Positions 42,593 to 52,600 of a DNA stretch of 64,000 nt are shown here, piece by piece. The notes under the pieces were generated by a model that saw only the letters and a list, made by a program, of their open reading frames with translations, was not told the DNA's origin and did no database searches. Origin of the DNA: Microlunatus kandeliicorticis (GTDB taxonomy: Bacteria > Actinomycetota > Actinomycetes > Propionibacteriales > Propionibacteriaceae); NCBI RefSeq assembly GCF_014137855.1, contig NZ_JACGWT010000006.1, positions 310,001-374,000 of the forward strand. The letters run 5' to 3'. Position 1 is the stretch's first letter, and each line of letters begins with the position of its first letter. The position numbers were made by a program, and so were the translations under genes.

Positions 42593-43692
42593 GACGAGGT
42601 CCTCTCGGGGTCGGTGGCCGTGCCGGTGGTCGTGCCGGTCTCGATCTCGGTGGGAAGGGGCGCGACATCGGCGGGCCAGCCGCCGACCAGGACCGGCCGG
42701 TGATCGCCGGCGCGGGCCGGCACCAGCCGGGCGGCGAAGCCGTGGGCGGCCAGCCAGGCGGGAGCGGTCTCGCCGAGCACCACCGCCGCGGTGCTGGCGG
42801 CGTTGGCCGTCCGGCAGTCGCCGGCGTGGACGCTGACGCACCGCCACACCGGCTGGGCCGGCAGCCCGGTCCGCGGGTCGAGGACGTGGTGGCGACCGAC
42901 GCCGCGGCTGCTCCACACCCGCACCGCGGTCGAGGAGGTGGCCAGCCCGCCGGTGCCGATCCGCACCGCGGTCCGGGGCGGCCGCGGATCGTCCCGGCCG
43001 GACTCGTCGATCGCGATCTCCCAGGGCGCACCCGTCTCCGGCCCGGGCAGGACGGCGAGGTCGCCACCGAGGTTCACCAGGCCACCGGTCCCCGCCAGCT
43101 CGTCGGCGGCGAGCAGCGCGGCGATCCGGTCGGCGCTCGCCGCCTTGCCGATCGAGCCCAGGTCGAGGGCGACACCCGCCGGGACGCGGACCGTGCCGGA
43201 ACCGTCCGGCCCGGTGCGGTCGAGGACGATCCGGCGCCAGCTCTCGGCCGGCGGCCGTTCGGCGGGCAGGGCCCGCGCCGCCGGCGTGCCGGTCGCCCCG
43301 TCCGTCACCCGGACCGGGAGCAGGGCGAGGTCGCGGTCGTAGCCGAGCCGGACCAGCGGGCGTCCGAGGGTCGGCACCACCAGCCCGCCGGTGCGACGGG
43401 CCGCGTCGAGGGCGTCGGCGAGCAGGTCGAGGAACAGCGCCGAGACCGGGTGCGGGACGTCCGGACGGGCGTTGACGGCGGTCAGCTCGCTGTCCGCGCG
43501 GAACCGGCTGATCGCCCGGTCGACGGCGTCGAGCTCGCGGCGCATCCGGGCCACCGCGCGGTCGTGCCGGCGCGGGTCGGCTCCCCGGGTCACCAGGGCG
43601 ACCTCGCATCCCCAGGTCCGCCAGCGCGTCGTCAGCACAGCGGGCTCGCTCGGCGAGGTGCGGCGGTCGACACCGACGGTCGCGCTGGTCAC
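42589..43692 (-). CDS. apbE: FAD:protein FMN transferase (ApbE family)
   Basis: A 367-residue ApbE protein, which attaches FMN to a Thr/Ser of a target protein. Family landmarks are RFRADSELTAVNA, VALDLGSIGKAASADR, GGLVNLGGDLAV and the late metal-site SSRGVGRHHVLDPRTG with TANAASTAAVVLG. No signal peptide or lipobox is visible, so it may act in the cytoplasm, or export may depend on a cryptic signal. No protein with an obvious FMN_bind domain is encoded nearby. It lies in a coupled operon between the Ser/Gly-rich protein and the cytochrome-b-like protein. Confidence 0.9.
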   Translation of the reverse strand: MTSATVGVDRRTSPSEPAVLTTRWRTWGCEVALVTRGADPRRHDRAVARMRRELDAVDRAISRFRADSELTAVNARPDVPHPVSALFLDLLADALDAARRTGGLVVPTLGRPLVRLGYDRDLALLPVRVTDGATGTPAARALPAERPPAESWRRIVLDRTGPDGSGTVRVPAGVALDLGSIGKAASADRIAALLAADELAGTGGLVNLGGDLAVLPGPETGAPWEIAIDESGRDDPRPPRTAVRIGTGGLATSSTAVRVWSSRGVGRHHVLDPRTGLPAQPVWRCVSVHAGDCRTANAASTAAVVLGETAPAWLAAHGFAARLVPARAGDHRPVLVGGWPADVAPLPTEIETGTTTGTATDPERTSS

Positions 43693-44075
43693 GATCCCCC
43701 GCTCGAGCTGTGGGAGGTCGAACCCGAACCGCTGCTGACCGACCCGCCGCCCGAGGAGCCCTGCGACGAACCGCCGGACGACCCGCTCGACGAACCGGTC
43801 GCGCGCGACGTGTCACCACCCGACCGCTGTGACGTGTGGGTGCGGGTGTGCCGGCCGGAGGTGGAGGTCCCGTCGGACGCCGCCGGGGTCCGGGTGTCCG
43901 AGGAACCCGGTGCTCCCGCGTCCGAGGACGCGGAGGTGTCGGGAGCGCCACCGGCGGCGGCACCGCTGCCGGCCGCCAGCCCGATCCCGAGCGCCCCGGC
44001 CCCGGCGACCGCGCCGGCCGCGGTCAGGGTCGTGACCCACCGGGTCCGGCGCCGGATCCTCGTCCTCGCGTCCAC
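43689..44075 (-). CDS. Ser/Gly/Thr-rich membrane-anchored exported protein
   Basis: A 128-residue protein: basic N-terminus (RTRIRRRTRW), one Ala/Gly-rich membrane segment (about 15-42), then about 85 residues almost wholly of Ser, Gly, Thr and Asp. No fold or flavin-binding domain is recognisable. It is the first gene of the redox operon and overlaps apbE by GTGA. I recall similar Ser-rich proteins beside ApbE/ferric-reductase genes in other actinobacteria. It could be an outer-face partner or flavin acceptor of the system; this is speculative. GAGGAGTCGCAG precedes GTG 44075. Confidence 0.7.
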   Translation of the reverse strand: MDARTRIRRRTRWVTTLTAAGAVAGAGALGIGLAAGSGAAAGGAPDTSASSDAGAPGSSDTRTPAASDGTSTSGRHTRTHTSQRSGGDTSRATGSSSGSSGGSSQGSSGGGSVSSGSGSTSHSSSGGS

Positions 44076-44301
44076 CTGCGACTCCTCGCTGCTGCGGGAG
44101 CCTGCCCGGCTCCCTGGTACGGCGAGTATCGAGAGAGCGTCTGTGCGGTTTCTTTGCCCTCACAGTGAACTCTCGGTGAGTCCGAGCGGGCGTCGACGCC
44201 ATCCCGCGCCAGAGCCGTAACACGGGCGTCACCCGTCGCGCTCGGCAGGCTCCTAGGTTGCCGGACAGAGCACCTGACCCCTCGCCTCCCGGGAGAACGC
44301 C

Positions 44302-45924
44302 ATGGCCGACACCGTCGACATCGGGACCGCCACCGGAGCGGTCGGCGCGCCGCCGTCACCCAGGCCGGGTGATCATCCCGCCGGCCCGGGCGTGCTCAAG
44401 CCGTCGTACTCAGACCGACTGGCCAACGAGGACCTGGCCCCGCTGAGGAAGCAGACCTGGTCGTCCTACAACATCTTCGCCTTCTGGATGTCCGACGTGC
44501 ACAGCGTCGGCGGCTACCTGACTGCGGGCACGCTGTTCAGCCTGGGCATCGCCAGCTGGCAGGTGCTGATCAGCTTGCTGGTCGGGATCACCATCGTGAT
44601 GGTGTTCTGCAACCTGGTGGCCAAGCCGAGCCAGATCACCTCGGTGCCCTACCCGGTGATCAACCGTGCGATCTTCGGGGTCCTCGGGGCCAATCTGCCA
44701 GCGATCGTCCGCGGGTTGATCGCGGTCGCCTGGTACGGCGTCCAGACCTACCTGGCCAGCCAGTCGTTGATCATCATCTTCCTCAAGTTCATCCCGGGAT
44801 CGGCCGCGCTCAACAGTCCCGAGCTCGCCTTCCTCGGTCTGCCGCCGCTCGGTTACATCGCCTACGCGATCCTCTGGGTGGCGCAGGCCGCGGTCTTCTG
44901 GCGCGGCATGGAGGCGATCCGCCGGTTCATCGACTGGGCCGGACCCGCGGTCTACGTGGTGATGGTGATCATGGCCGTCTACCTGGTGGCGAAGGCGGGC
45001 CTGGGCAACCTCGACCTGTCGCTGGGCTCGCGACCGATGGGCGTCGGGGCCCAGCTCGCCACCATGCTGGTCGGCGTCGCCATCGTGGTCAGCTACTTCT
45101 CCGGTCCGATGCTCAACTTCGGCGACTTCAGCCGCTACGGCCGCGACTTCCGCACCGTGCGGCGGGGCAACCTGCTCGGCCTGCCGCTGAACTTCCTGTT
45201 CTTCTCGCTGCTCACCGTGATCACCGCGGCGGCCACCGTGCCGGTGTTCAAGGAGCTGGTCACCGACCCGATCGAGACCGTGCAGCGGATCGGCACGCCG
45301 TTCGCGGTGCTGCTCGGCGGGCTGACCTTCGTCACCGCGACCGTCGGCATCAACATCGTGGCCAACTTCATCAGCCCGGCCTTCGACTTCTCCAACGTCA
45401 GTCCGAAGAAGATCAGCTGGCGGATGGGTGGGATGATCGCGGCCGTCGGTTCGGTGCTGCTGACGCCGTGGAACTGGTACAGCTCCAACACCGGCATCCT
45501 GTTCAGCCTCGGCATCCTCGGTGCGCTGATCGGTCCGCTCTTCGGCATCCTGATCGCCGGCTACTTCCTGGTCAGCAAGCAGCGGGTCTGGGTCGACGAC
45601 CTCTACACGCTGGACCCGAAGGGCCGCTACTGGTTCCGCAACGGCACCAATCCCAACGCGATCCTCGCCGTGGTGCTGGCCGGCGTCCCCTCGATCGCCA
45701 TGACGCTGATCGCCGGGATCGTCGACGGCGGCCGGCACCACATCGGCGAGTTCAGCTGGTTCCTCGGCTGCGGCCTGGGGTTCGTCTTCTTCACCCTGCT
45801 CGAACGGCGGCGTCCGATGATCGGCCGGCTCGAGGAGGACCGGGTCTCGGCCACCGACGGGACCGTGCTGCCCTCCGGCGTGGTGCCCACGCTGCCGCAC
45901 GCGTCCGGGGACAGCCAGGGCTGA
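44302..45924 (+). CDS. NCS1 family nucleobase/hydantoin/allantoin permease
   Basis: A 540-residue transporter with about 12 membrane helices. NCS1 marks include LANEDLAPL at the N-terminus, WSSYNIFAFWMSDVHSVGGY in TM1, WYGVQTYLA in TM3, and SYFSGPMLNFGDFSRYGR near the central loop. The family imports purines, pyrimidines, allantoin or hydantoins with Na+ or H+. No catabolic genes are adjacent, so the substrate is unassigned. GGGAGA at 44291 precedes the ATG, and a TAGGTT box lies at 44254-44259. It is divergent from the redox operon. Confidence 0.9.
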   Translation: MADTVDIGTATGAVGAPPSPRPGDHPAGPGVLKPSYSDRLANEDLAPLRKQTWSSYNIFAFWMSDVHSVGGYLTAGTLFSLGIASWQVLISLLVGITIVMVFCNLVAKPSQITSVPYPVINRAIFGVLGANLPAIVRGLIAVAWYGVQTYLASQSLIIIFLKFIPGSAALNSPELAFLGLPPLGYIAYAILWVAQAAVFWRGMEAIRRFIDWAGPAVYVVMVIMAVYLVAKAGLGNLDLSLGSRPMGVGAQLATMLVGVAIVVSYFSGPMLNFGDFSRYGRDFRTVRRGNLLGLPLNFLFFSLLTVITAAATVPVFKELVTDPIETVQRIGTPFAVLLGGLTFVTATVGINIVANFISPAFDFSNVSPKKISWRMGGMIAAVGSVLLTPWNWYSSNTGILFSLGILGALIGPLFGILIAGYFLVSKQRVWVDDLYTLDPKGRYWFRNGTNPNAILAVVLAGVPSIAMTLIAGIVDGGRHHIGEFSWFLGCGLGFVFFTLLERRRPMIGRLEEDRVSATDGTVLPSGVVPTLPHASGDSQG

Positions 45925-45989
45925 CCGGCACCGCCCCGCCGGGCACCGCGCCGTCACACCGTCAGCGCGGCGTTCGTCATGATGGCGTG

Positions 45990-46949
45990 GTGAGCGACGC
46001 GGAGACGCTGGCCCGCAGGTTCGAGGTCGAACGGCCGCGGCTGCGGGCGGTCGCGCTGCGGGTGCTCGGCTCGCCCGACGAGGCGGACGACGCGGTGCAG
46101 GAGGCCTGGGTGCGGCTGAGCCGCCAGGACGCCGGCACCATCGACAACCTGCCCGGCTGGCTGACCACGGTGACCTCACGGATCTGCCTGGACGTGCTCC
46201 GGAGCCGGCGCAGCCGACGGGAGGAGGCTCTCCCCGAGCACGGTGACCCGGAGCCCGGGCGCGCCTCCGAACCTCCGCCGTCGGACCCGCAGACCCAGGC
46301 GGAGCTGGCCGACGGCCTCGGGGCCGCCCTGCTGGTCGTCCTCGACACGCTGGCGCCCGCCGAGCGACTGGCGTTCGTGCTCCACGACCTCTTCGACGTG
46401 CCCTTCGACGAGATCGCTCCGATCGTGGACCGGACCCCGGCCGCCGCCCGGCAACTGGCCAGCAGGGCCCGGCGTCGGGTGCGGGGCGGGCCCGAGCTGG
46501 CGTCCGGCACCGAGACCGGTCGGCAGCGGCGCCGGGCCGTGGTCGACGCCTTCCTGGCTGCGGCCCGGGCCGGCGAGTTCACCGCACTGGTCGCCCTGCT
46601 CGACCCGGACGCCGCGATGCGCGCCGACGCCACGGCAGCGCAGATCGGGGCCAGCCCGGAGCTGCGCGGAGCCGAGTCACTGGCTCAGCTGCTCGCCGGC
46701 GGTGCCCGGGCGGCCCGGCCGGCCAGCCTGGACGCCGAGCCCGGGCTGGTCTGGGTGCACCGTGGTGCGGTCCGGGTCGCGTTCGTGTTCGGCTTCGACG
46801 ATCCCGAGCGGCCGTCCAGGATCACCGCGATCGACCTGGTCGGCGATCCGACCGTGCTGGCAGGGATGGCGATCGAGCACTGGGCACCGCCGCCGGTCGC
46901 CGCGACCCGCGCCACCGACAGCCCCTGGAGCGGTCCGCCGCCACCCTGA
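45990..46949 (+). CDS. ECF sigma factor with SnoaL-like C-terminal domain (second SigJ-type)
   Basis: A 319-residue sigma factor: region 2 (LGSPDEADDAVQEAWVRLSR), region 4 (FDEIAPIVDRTPAAARQLASRARRRV) and a C-terminal SnoaL-fold domain (about 190-300). It lacks the WLPEP, DGGGKV and NPDKL motifs, so it belongs to a different SnoaL-tailed ECF group from the one at 14055. GTG 45990 and GTG 45987 are both possible; a CATGAT -10-like box 6 nt before 45990 would make the mRNA leaderless. No anti-sigma gene is adjacent. Targets are unknown. Confidence 0.88.
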   Translation: MSDAETLARRFEVERPRLRAVALRVLGSPDEADDAVQEAWVRLSRQDAGTIDNLPGWLTTVTSRICLDVLRSRRSRREEALPEHGDPEPGRASEPPPSDPQTQAELADGLGAALLVVLDTLAPAERLAFVLHDLFDVPFDEIAPIVDRTPAAARQLASRARRRVRGGPELASGTETGRQRRRAVVDAFLAAARAGEFTALVALLDPDAAMRADATAAQIGASPELRGAESLAQLLAGGARAARPASLDAEPGLVWVHRGAVRVAFVFGFDDPERPSRITAIDLVGDPTVLAGMAIEHWAPPPVAATRATDSPWSGPPPP

Positions 46950-47029
46950 CTCCCGCGTCGGCCCGCCTCCCGCGGCTCCGCCCTGCTCGGCCCCGGACTG
47001 TCGGTGGGATGAGGAATCATGGGGCGGAG

Positions 47030-48409
47030 ATGAGATCCCAGCCGTCGGTCCTGCACCTCGACCTCGACGCGTTCTTCGCCTCGGTCGAACAGCGGGACAA
47101 GCCGTCGCTCCGCGGCAAGCCGGTGATCGTCGGCGGGGTCGGGGCCCGCGGGGTCGTCTCCACCGCCTCCTACGAGGCGCGGGTGTTCGGGGTGCACTCG
47201 GCGATGCCCGGCCACGAGGCCCGGCGCCGCTGCCCGCACGCCGCGTTCCTCTCCGGCCGCTTCGATGCCTACCGGGTGGCCAGCCGACAGGTGATGACCG
47301 TGCTCCGCGACCTGAGCCCGCTGGTCGAGCCGCTGAGCCTCGACGAGGCCTTCGTCGACCTGGCCGCCGCCCGACGCCCGGTCGACCTGAGCGTCCCCGG
47401 GCTCGAACGGCTGATCGGCGAGCTCAAGGCCGAGGTCGCCGCGGTCACCGGCGGGCTGACCGCCTCGATCGGCGTCGGCAGCTCGAAGTTCATCGCCAAG
47501 GTGGCCACCGAGCTGGGGAAGCCGGACGGGCACCACATCGTCCCGGCCGGCGGCGAGGTCGCGCTGCTCAGCCCGATGAGCGCGCGGGTGATCCCCGGCG
47601 TCGGACCGGTGACCGGCGAGAAGCTGCGCCGGATCGGCGTCGAGACCGTCGCCGACCTGCAGCGGATCGCGCTGGACGACCTGGTCCAGGTGATCGGCCG
47701 GGCGCACGGCACCGGGCTCAAGGCGCTGGCCTTCGCCGAGGACGACCGGGCGGTCGAGCCCGAGCGCGAGGCCAAGTCGATCTCGGTCGAGGACACCTTC
47801 GACCGCGACCTGGTCGACCTCGCCGAGCTGGCCACCATCGTCGACCGCGACGCACACCAGGTGGCAGCCCGGCTGACCGCGGCCCGGCTGCTGGCCCGGA
47901 CGGTGACGATCAAGATCAGGCTGCACGGCTTCGTCACCCACACCCGGAGCCGGACGCTCACCGGCGGCACCGACCGCGCCGCGCTGATCAGCCGGATCGC
48001 CACCGACCTGCTCGGCGAGGTCGACCTGACCCCCGGCGTGCGGCTGGTCGGTGTCGGGGTGGCCGGGCTGACCGACGTCCTGCAGGAGGACCTGTTCAGC
48101 ACCGACGACCCGGAGGCGGTCGCCGCCGAGCCCGAGGTGGCCGACGACGTGCCGGCGGACGGACCGGTCGCGGTGGATCCGGATCCCGCCGCCGGGGCGG
48201 ACGCGGACCGGCCCGCGGTGACCGAGCACCGGGCGGCCCGGTCGGCGGGCTGGCCGCCGGGTGCCGACGTCGAGCACGACGTCCACGGCCGGGGCTGGGT
48301 CTGGGGGGCCGGACGCGGCCGGGTCACCGTCCGGTTCGAGACCGCCGACACCCCGCCGGGGCCGGTGCGCACGTTCGCCGACGACGACCCCGCCCTGCGC
48401 CGGGTCTGA
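47030..48409 (+). CDS. dinB: DNA polymerase IV (Y family) with an actinobacterial C-terminal extension
   Basis: A 459-residue translesion polymerase. The catalytic acids are in LHLDLDAFFASVEQ and LSLDEAFVD, the helix-hairpin-helix in IPGVGPVTGEKLRRIG and a little-finger domain in SISVEDTFDRD. After about residue 360 comes an Asp/Glu/Ala-rich linker, then a separate domain (GWPPGADVEHDVHGRGWVWG, RVTVRFETA, VRTFADDDPALRRV) that looks like a small beta-barrel. There is no obvious beta-clamp QLxLF motif, although LFSTDD near the linker may substitute. The ATG at 47009 is an alternative start. Confidence 0.93.
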   Translation: MRSQPSVLHLDLDAFFASVEQRDKPSLRGKPVIVGGVGARGVVSTASYEARVFGVHSAMPGHEARRRCPHAAFLSGRFDAYRVASRQVMTVLRDLSPLVEPLSLDEAFVDLAAARRPVDLSVPGLERLIGELKAEVAAVTGGLTASIGVGSSKFIAKVATELGKPDGHHIVPAGGEVALLSPMSARVIPGVGPVTGEKLRRIGVETVADLQRIALDDLVQVIGRAHGTGLKALAFAEDDRAVEPEREAKSISVEDTFDRDLVDLAELATIVDRDAHQVAARLTAARLLARTVTIKIRLHGFVTHTRSRTLTGGTDRAALISRIATDLLGEVDLTPGVRLVGVGVAGLTDVLQEDLFSTDDPEAVAAEPEVADDVPADGPVAVDPDPAAGADADRPAVTEHRAARSAGWPPGADVEHDVHGRGWVWGAGRGRVTVRFETADTPPGPVRTFADDDPALRRV

Positions 48410-48437
48410 GCCGGACCGCCCCGGTAGCGTGGCCGGC

Positions 48438-48731
48438 ATGTGGATCGGGTGGATCGAGTTCGACCTGATCATCGAGCAGGCGAGCTCGCTCAAGGAGAAG
48501 CGGGCGGTGGTCAAGCCACTGGTCGCCGACCTGCGGCAGTTCGGGGTGAGCGTCGCCGAGGTCGACCACCTCGACCGGCACCGCCGCTGCGGGATCGGCG
48601 TCGCTGCGGTCTCACCCGACCGGTCGCACCTGGTCGACCTGCTGGACCGCTGCGAGCGCACGGTCGCCGCGCGCTGGGACACCCAGCTGCTGCGCGCCGA
48701 GCGGACGCTGCGGCGCTCGACCGACGTGTGA
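48438..48731 (+). CDS. DUF503 (YlxP-like) protein
   Basis: A 97-residue ferredoxin-like-fold protein with the DUF503 signature SLKEKRAVVKPLVADLR and VAEVDHLDRHRRCGIGVAAV. YlxP-type proteins often lie beside rbfA and may act in ribosome maturation, but not here. A TAGCGT -10 box (48425-48430) ends 7 nt before the ATG, so the transcript may be leaderless. Otherwise it could be read from dinB, which ends 28 bp upstream. Confidence 0.85.
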   Translation: MWIGWIEFDLIIEQASSLKEKRAVVKPLVADLRQFGVSVAEVDHLDRHRRCGIGVAAVSPDRSHLVDLLDRCERTVAARWDTQLLRAERTLRRSTDV

Positions 48732-48743
48732 GCCCGGCCCGGC

Positions 48744-49646
48744 TCAGCCGGCGCGGTCGCGCAGCCGGAGCACCGCGTCGACCACGGCGTCGGGCCGGTC
48801 GAGCATGATCATGTGGCGCGAGTCGGGCAGCACGACGTGCTCGGCGTCGAGCATCCGGGCGTACCGGGCCTGGTCCTCGGCCCACCCGGCGTTGTCGCCG
48901 GCCGCCCCGGTGACCACCACCGTCGGGACGTCCGGCCAGTCGCCCTCGGCGCGCAGCGCGTCGAGGTCAGCGAGCTGGCGTCCGTAGGCGGCCTGCTCGG
49001 CGATCACCATCGCCACCGCCTCCGGGTCGCGGTAGGCCCAGCCGGCCCACGGCGGCATCAGCGCCACCTTGGTCCGGGTGCTCTGCGCGCCGATCATCAT
49101 CCGGTCGGCCCAGACGGCCAGCGCCTGCAGCGGGGCCACTCCCATCGACGCGTGCGCGGTCCGCGCCGCGCGCAGCCACGCCGTCTCGAACCGGCTCGGG
49201 CGCGGCCGCCACTCGTTCGAGCCGTCGAGCAGCACCAAGCCGGCCACCAGGTCGGGACGCCGCCGCACCAGCGCCTCGCCGTGCGGGCCGGCCATCGAGT
49301 GCCCGACCACCACCGTGGGGCGGCCGATCCGCTCGATGATGGCGACCAGGGTGTCGACCTCCTCGGCGAGCAGCGGCAGCCGCCCCGGCCAGCGCGAACC
49401 GGCCATCCCCGGCCGGTCCATCAGCACCGTCCGGACGTGGTGCTCGTCGCGGAGCGTCTCGACCACGAAGTCCCAGAGCGTGTACTGGACGCCGCAGCCG
49501 CCGAGCAGCAGCACCGGGGGCTCGTCGCCACCGATCTCCAACCAGTGCACGTCGCGGCCACCCAGGTTCTCGATCACCCCGGTGGGCAGGCGCGGGCGGT
49601 CGGTCGCGTCGGTCGCATCGGTCGCGTCGGTCGACGGGTCAGTCAT
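48744..49646 (-). CDS. Alpha/beta hydrolase
   Basis: A 300-residue alpha/beta hydrolase with oxyanion region LLLGGCGVQYTLWDF, nucleophile elbow VVGHSMAG (Ser) and a terminal His in PDSRHMIML. The acid is probably the Asp in TGAAGDNAGW or nearby. The N-terminus has short DAT repeats (DATDATDATD) from a tandem GTCGCG(A)TCG repeat. The start is ATG 49646; an upstream in-frame start at 49664 is less likely. The substrate is unknown. It lies downstream of lysX on the same strand, 46 bp away. Confidence 0.87.
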   Translation of the reverse strand: MTDPSTDATDATDATDRPRLPTGVIENLGGRDVHWLEIGGDEPPVLLLGGCGVQYTLWDFVVETLRDEHHVRTVLMDRPGMAGSRWPGRLPLLAEEVDTLVAIIERIGRPTVVVGHSMAGPHGEALVRRRPDLVAGLVLLDGSNEWRPRPSRFETAWLRAARTAHASMGVAPLQALAVWADRMMIGAQSTRTKVALMPPWAGWAYRDPEAVAMVIAEQAAYGRQLADLDALRAEGDWPDVPTVVVTGAAGDNAGWAEDQARYARMLDAEHVVLPDSRHMIMLDRPDAVVDAVLRLRDRAG

Positions 49647-49692
49647 CGCACTCCTCGGTCTCACCCACCGCTCGCTCCCCGCGGCCCGCCGG

Positions 49693-52600
49693 TCAGCCGC
49701 GGGTGCGCGGCCGGACCAGCGGGAAGGCGATGGTCTCGCGGATGGACGTCTCGGTCAGCAACATCACCAGCCGATCGATTCCCATCCCGAGCCCGCCGCT
49801 CGGCGGCATCGCGTACTCCAGGGCGGTGAGGAACTCCTCATCGAGCTCCATCGCCTCCGGGTCGCCCTCGGCGGCCAGCAGCGACTGCTCGGTCAGCCGC
49901 TCGCGCTGGACCACCGGGTCGACCAGCTCGGAGTAGGCCGTGCCGATCTCGGCCCCGAAGGCCACCAGGTCCCAGCGCTCGGCCAGCCGCGGGTCGACCC
50001 GGTGCTGTCGGGTCAGCGGCGACACCTCGGCCGGGAAGTCGGTGTAGAAGGTCGGCTGCACGGTGCGGTCCTCGACCAGGTGCTCGTAGAGCTCGAGCAG
50101 CACCGCGCCGCGGGTCCAGGTCGGATCGACCCCGATCCCCAGCCGGTCGGCGAACCGGACCAGCGCCGCCCGGTCGGTGTCCGCGGTCACCTGCTCGCCC
50201 AGCGCCGACGAGATCGCGTCGTTGACCGTGATCACCGGCCACTCGCCGGCCAGGTCGACCTCCTGCCGCACCCCGTGGTGATCATGACCGCCGAGCACCG
50301 TGCCCCCGGTGGCCGCGAGCGCGGCGTCGGTGATCAAGGAACGGGCGACATGCCGCATGGTGGTGTAGTCGCCGTAGGCCTCGTAGGCCTCCAGCATGGT
50401 GAACTCGGGGTTGTGGGTGGCGTCCGCGCCCTCGTTGCGGAAGTTCCGGCCGATCTCGAAGACCCGGCCCATGCCGCCGATCATCAGCCGCTTGAGGTAG
50501 AGCTCGGGGGCGATCCGCAGATAGAGCGGCAGGTCGTAGGCGTTGATGTGGGTGCGGAACGGACGGGCGTTCGCCCCACCGTGGATGGTCTGCAGGATCG
50601 GGGTCTCGACCTCGAGGAAGCCGCGGCCGAGGAGTCCCTCGCGGACCGCGCGGATGGCCGCCGACCGCGACCGCAGCTGGCGCTGCGACCCGGGATTGGT
50701 GGCCAGGTCGAGATAGCGCTGACGGACCTTCGCCTCGGGGTCGGTGAGCCCGCGGTACTTGTCTGGCATCGGGTGCAGCGACTTGGCCGTGATCAGGAAC
50801 TCGGCGACGCCGACCGACGGCTGGCCGGTCCGCGACAACGCCACCACCCCTTCGGCGCCGAGATGGTCGCCGAGGTCGACGGTGGACCGGAACCGGGCCA
50901 TCAGGTCGGCCCCGATCCGGTCGCGCTCGAGCAGCAGCTGGGTCTCGCCGTCGGCGTCCCGCAGGGTGGCGAACAGCACGCCGCCGTGGTCGCGGACCCG
51001 CATCACCCGCCCGGCCACCGAGACCGCCGCGCCGACCCGGTCGGCGGTGATCCCGGTGCTCGCCGTGGTCGGCCGGAACCACGGCGGGTACGGGTCGGTG
51101 CCGGCCTCGAGCAGCCGGGCCCGGACGTCCATCCGGTTGCGGGTCTGCTCGTCGAGCCGGACGCCGTCGGCGGCCGAGCGGTGCACCCGCTGGTGCCGGG
51201 TCGGCTCGGACAGCCCGGTCGGCAGCTCGGCGGCCACGGCGCCGCCCGCAGCGGCGGTGGCGGCGACCCGCGGAGCGGTGGTCCCGGCGAGTGCCCGGGC
51301 CGGCGGCACCGGGGGCCGGAGGAAGCTCGGCAGGTCGATGAAGCCCTCGGCCACCCCGCTGGCCGCGCCCACCAGGGCGATGTCGCGGGTCTCGGCGAAG
51401 CAGAGGAAGCGGGGCACCCAGTCGGGTCGGTACTTGACGTTCGAGCGGTAGAGCGACTCGATCTGCCACCAGCGCGAGGCGACCAGCAGCAGCCGCCGCC
51501 ACAGCCGCAGCACCGGGCCGGCGCCGATCCGGGCGCCCTCCTCGAAGGCGGACCGGAAGACCGCGAAGTTGAGCGAGATCCGCCGCACCCCGACGTCGCC
51601 GGCGCCCTCGGCCAGCGCGGTCACCATCAGCTCGGTGACCCCGTTGTCGGCCTGCGGGTGCCGGCGCATCACGTCCAGCGAGAGACCGTCGCTGCCCCAC
51701 GGGACGAAGGAGAGGATGCCCGCCACGTCGGCGGTGGGGTCGCCCGCACCCGGACCCGGCGCCGGCGTGGCGCCGTCGCTCCCGGCCGGTGCGCTCGGCG
51801 CCTGGCCGCGCGCGAACAGCGCCTCCACCATCAGGCAGTCGCCGTCGGCCGGGTCGCCGAGCCGGCTCAGCGCCATCGAGAAGCCGCGCTCGGTCTCGGT
51901 GTCGCGCCAGGCGTCGGTCTTGCCGATCAGGGCCGCCAGCTCACCGGGCTCGATGTCGCGGTGCCGCCGGATCCGGGTCCGGTAGCCCTGCCGCTGCAGC
52001 CGGTTGACCGCCTGCCGGACCGGACGCATCTCGCGTCCCTCCAGGCTGAACCGGGCCGGCTCGATCACCGCCTCGTCGCCGAGCCGGATCACCCGCAGCC
52101 CGGCCTGGGAGTAGGCCCGGGCGCCCGCCTCGCTGGCCCCGATCACCGCGGGCGTCCAGCCGTACTCCTCGACCAGGCGCAGCCACGCGTTGATCGCGCT
52201 CGGCCAGTGGTCGGGGTGTCCGAGCGGGTCGCTGCTGGCCAGACAGACCCCGAGCTCGACGCGGTAGGTCACCGCGGAGCGCTGGTCCCTGCCGAAGATC
52301 ACCGACTTGTCCCGCCGGGTGGCGAAGTAGGCCAGCGAGTCCGCCGAAGAGGCCGGCAGCAAGGACCGGACGGCGGCCTCGTCGTCGGCGGACAGGAAGG
52401 CCGCCCGCCGCTGCGACCGGGTCAGGACGATCATGGCCGCGACCAGCGACGCGCTGATGAACAGGCCGGTGATGGTGCCGGTCCAGGTCGGCGGCGCGGT
52501 GGTCGTGCGGCTGAGGTCGTCGTTGTCGAAGCCGAAGACCTGGTTGGCCAGCCAGGCGATCCGGCCACGCGGCCGGAGCAGGTCACCCGGGAACACCGTG

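Noticed and set aside
43689-44075. NqrC/RnfG-type flavinylation motif in the Ser/Gly-rich protein
   Set aside because: No convincing SGAT-like site in a structured context is visible; the abundance of Ser and Thr makes chance matches meaningless.
46243-48468. A 741-codon frame across the sigma factor and dinB
   Set aside because: Alternate frame of two well-supported genes, Arg/Pro-rich and without domains.
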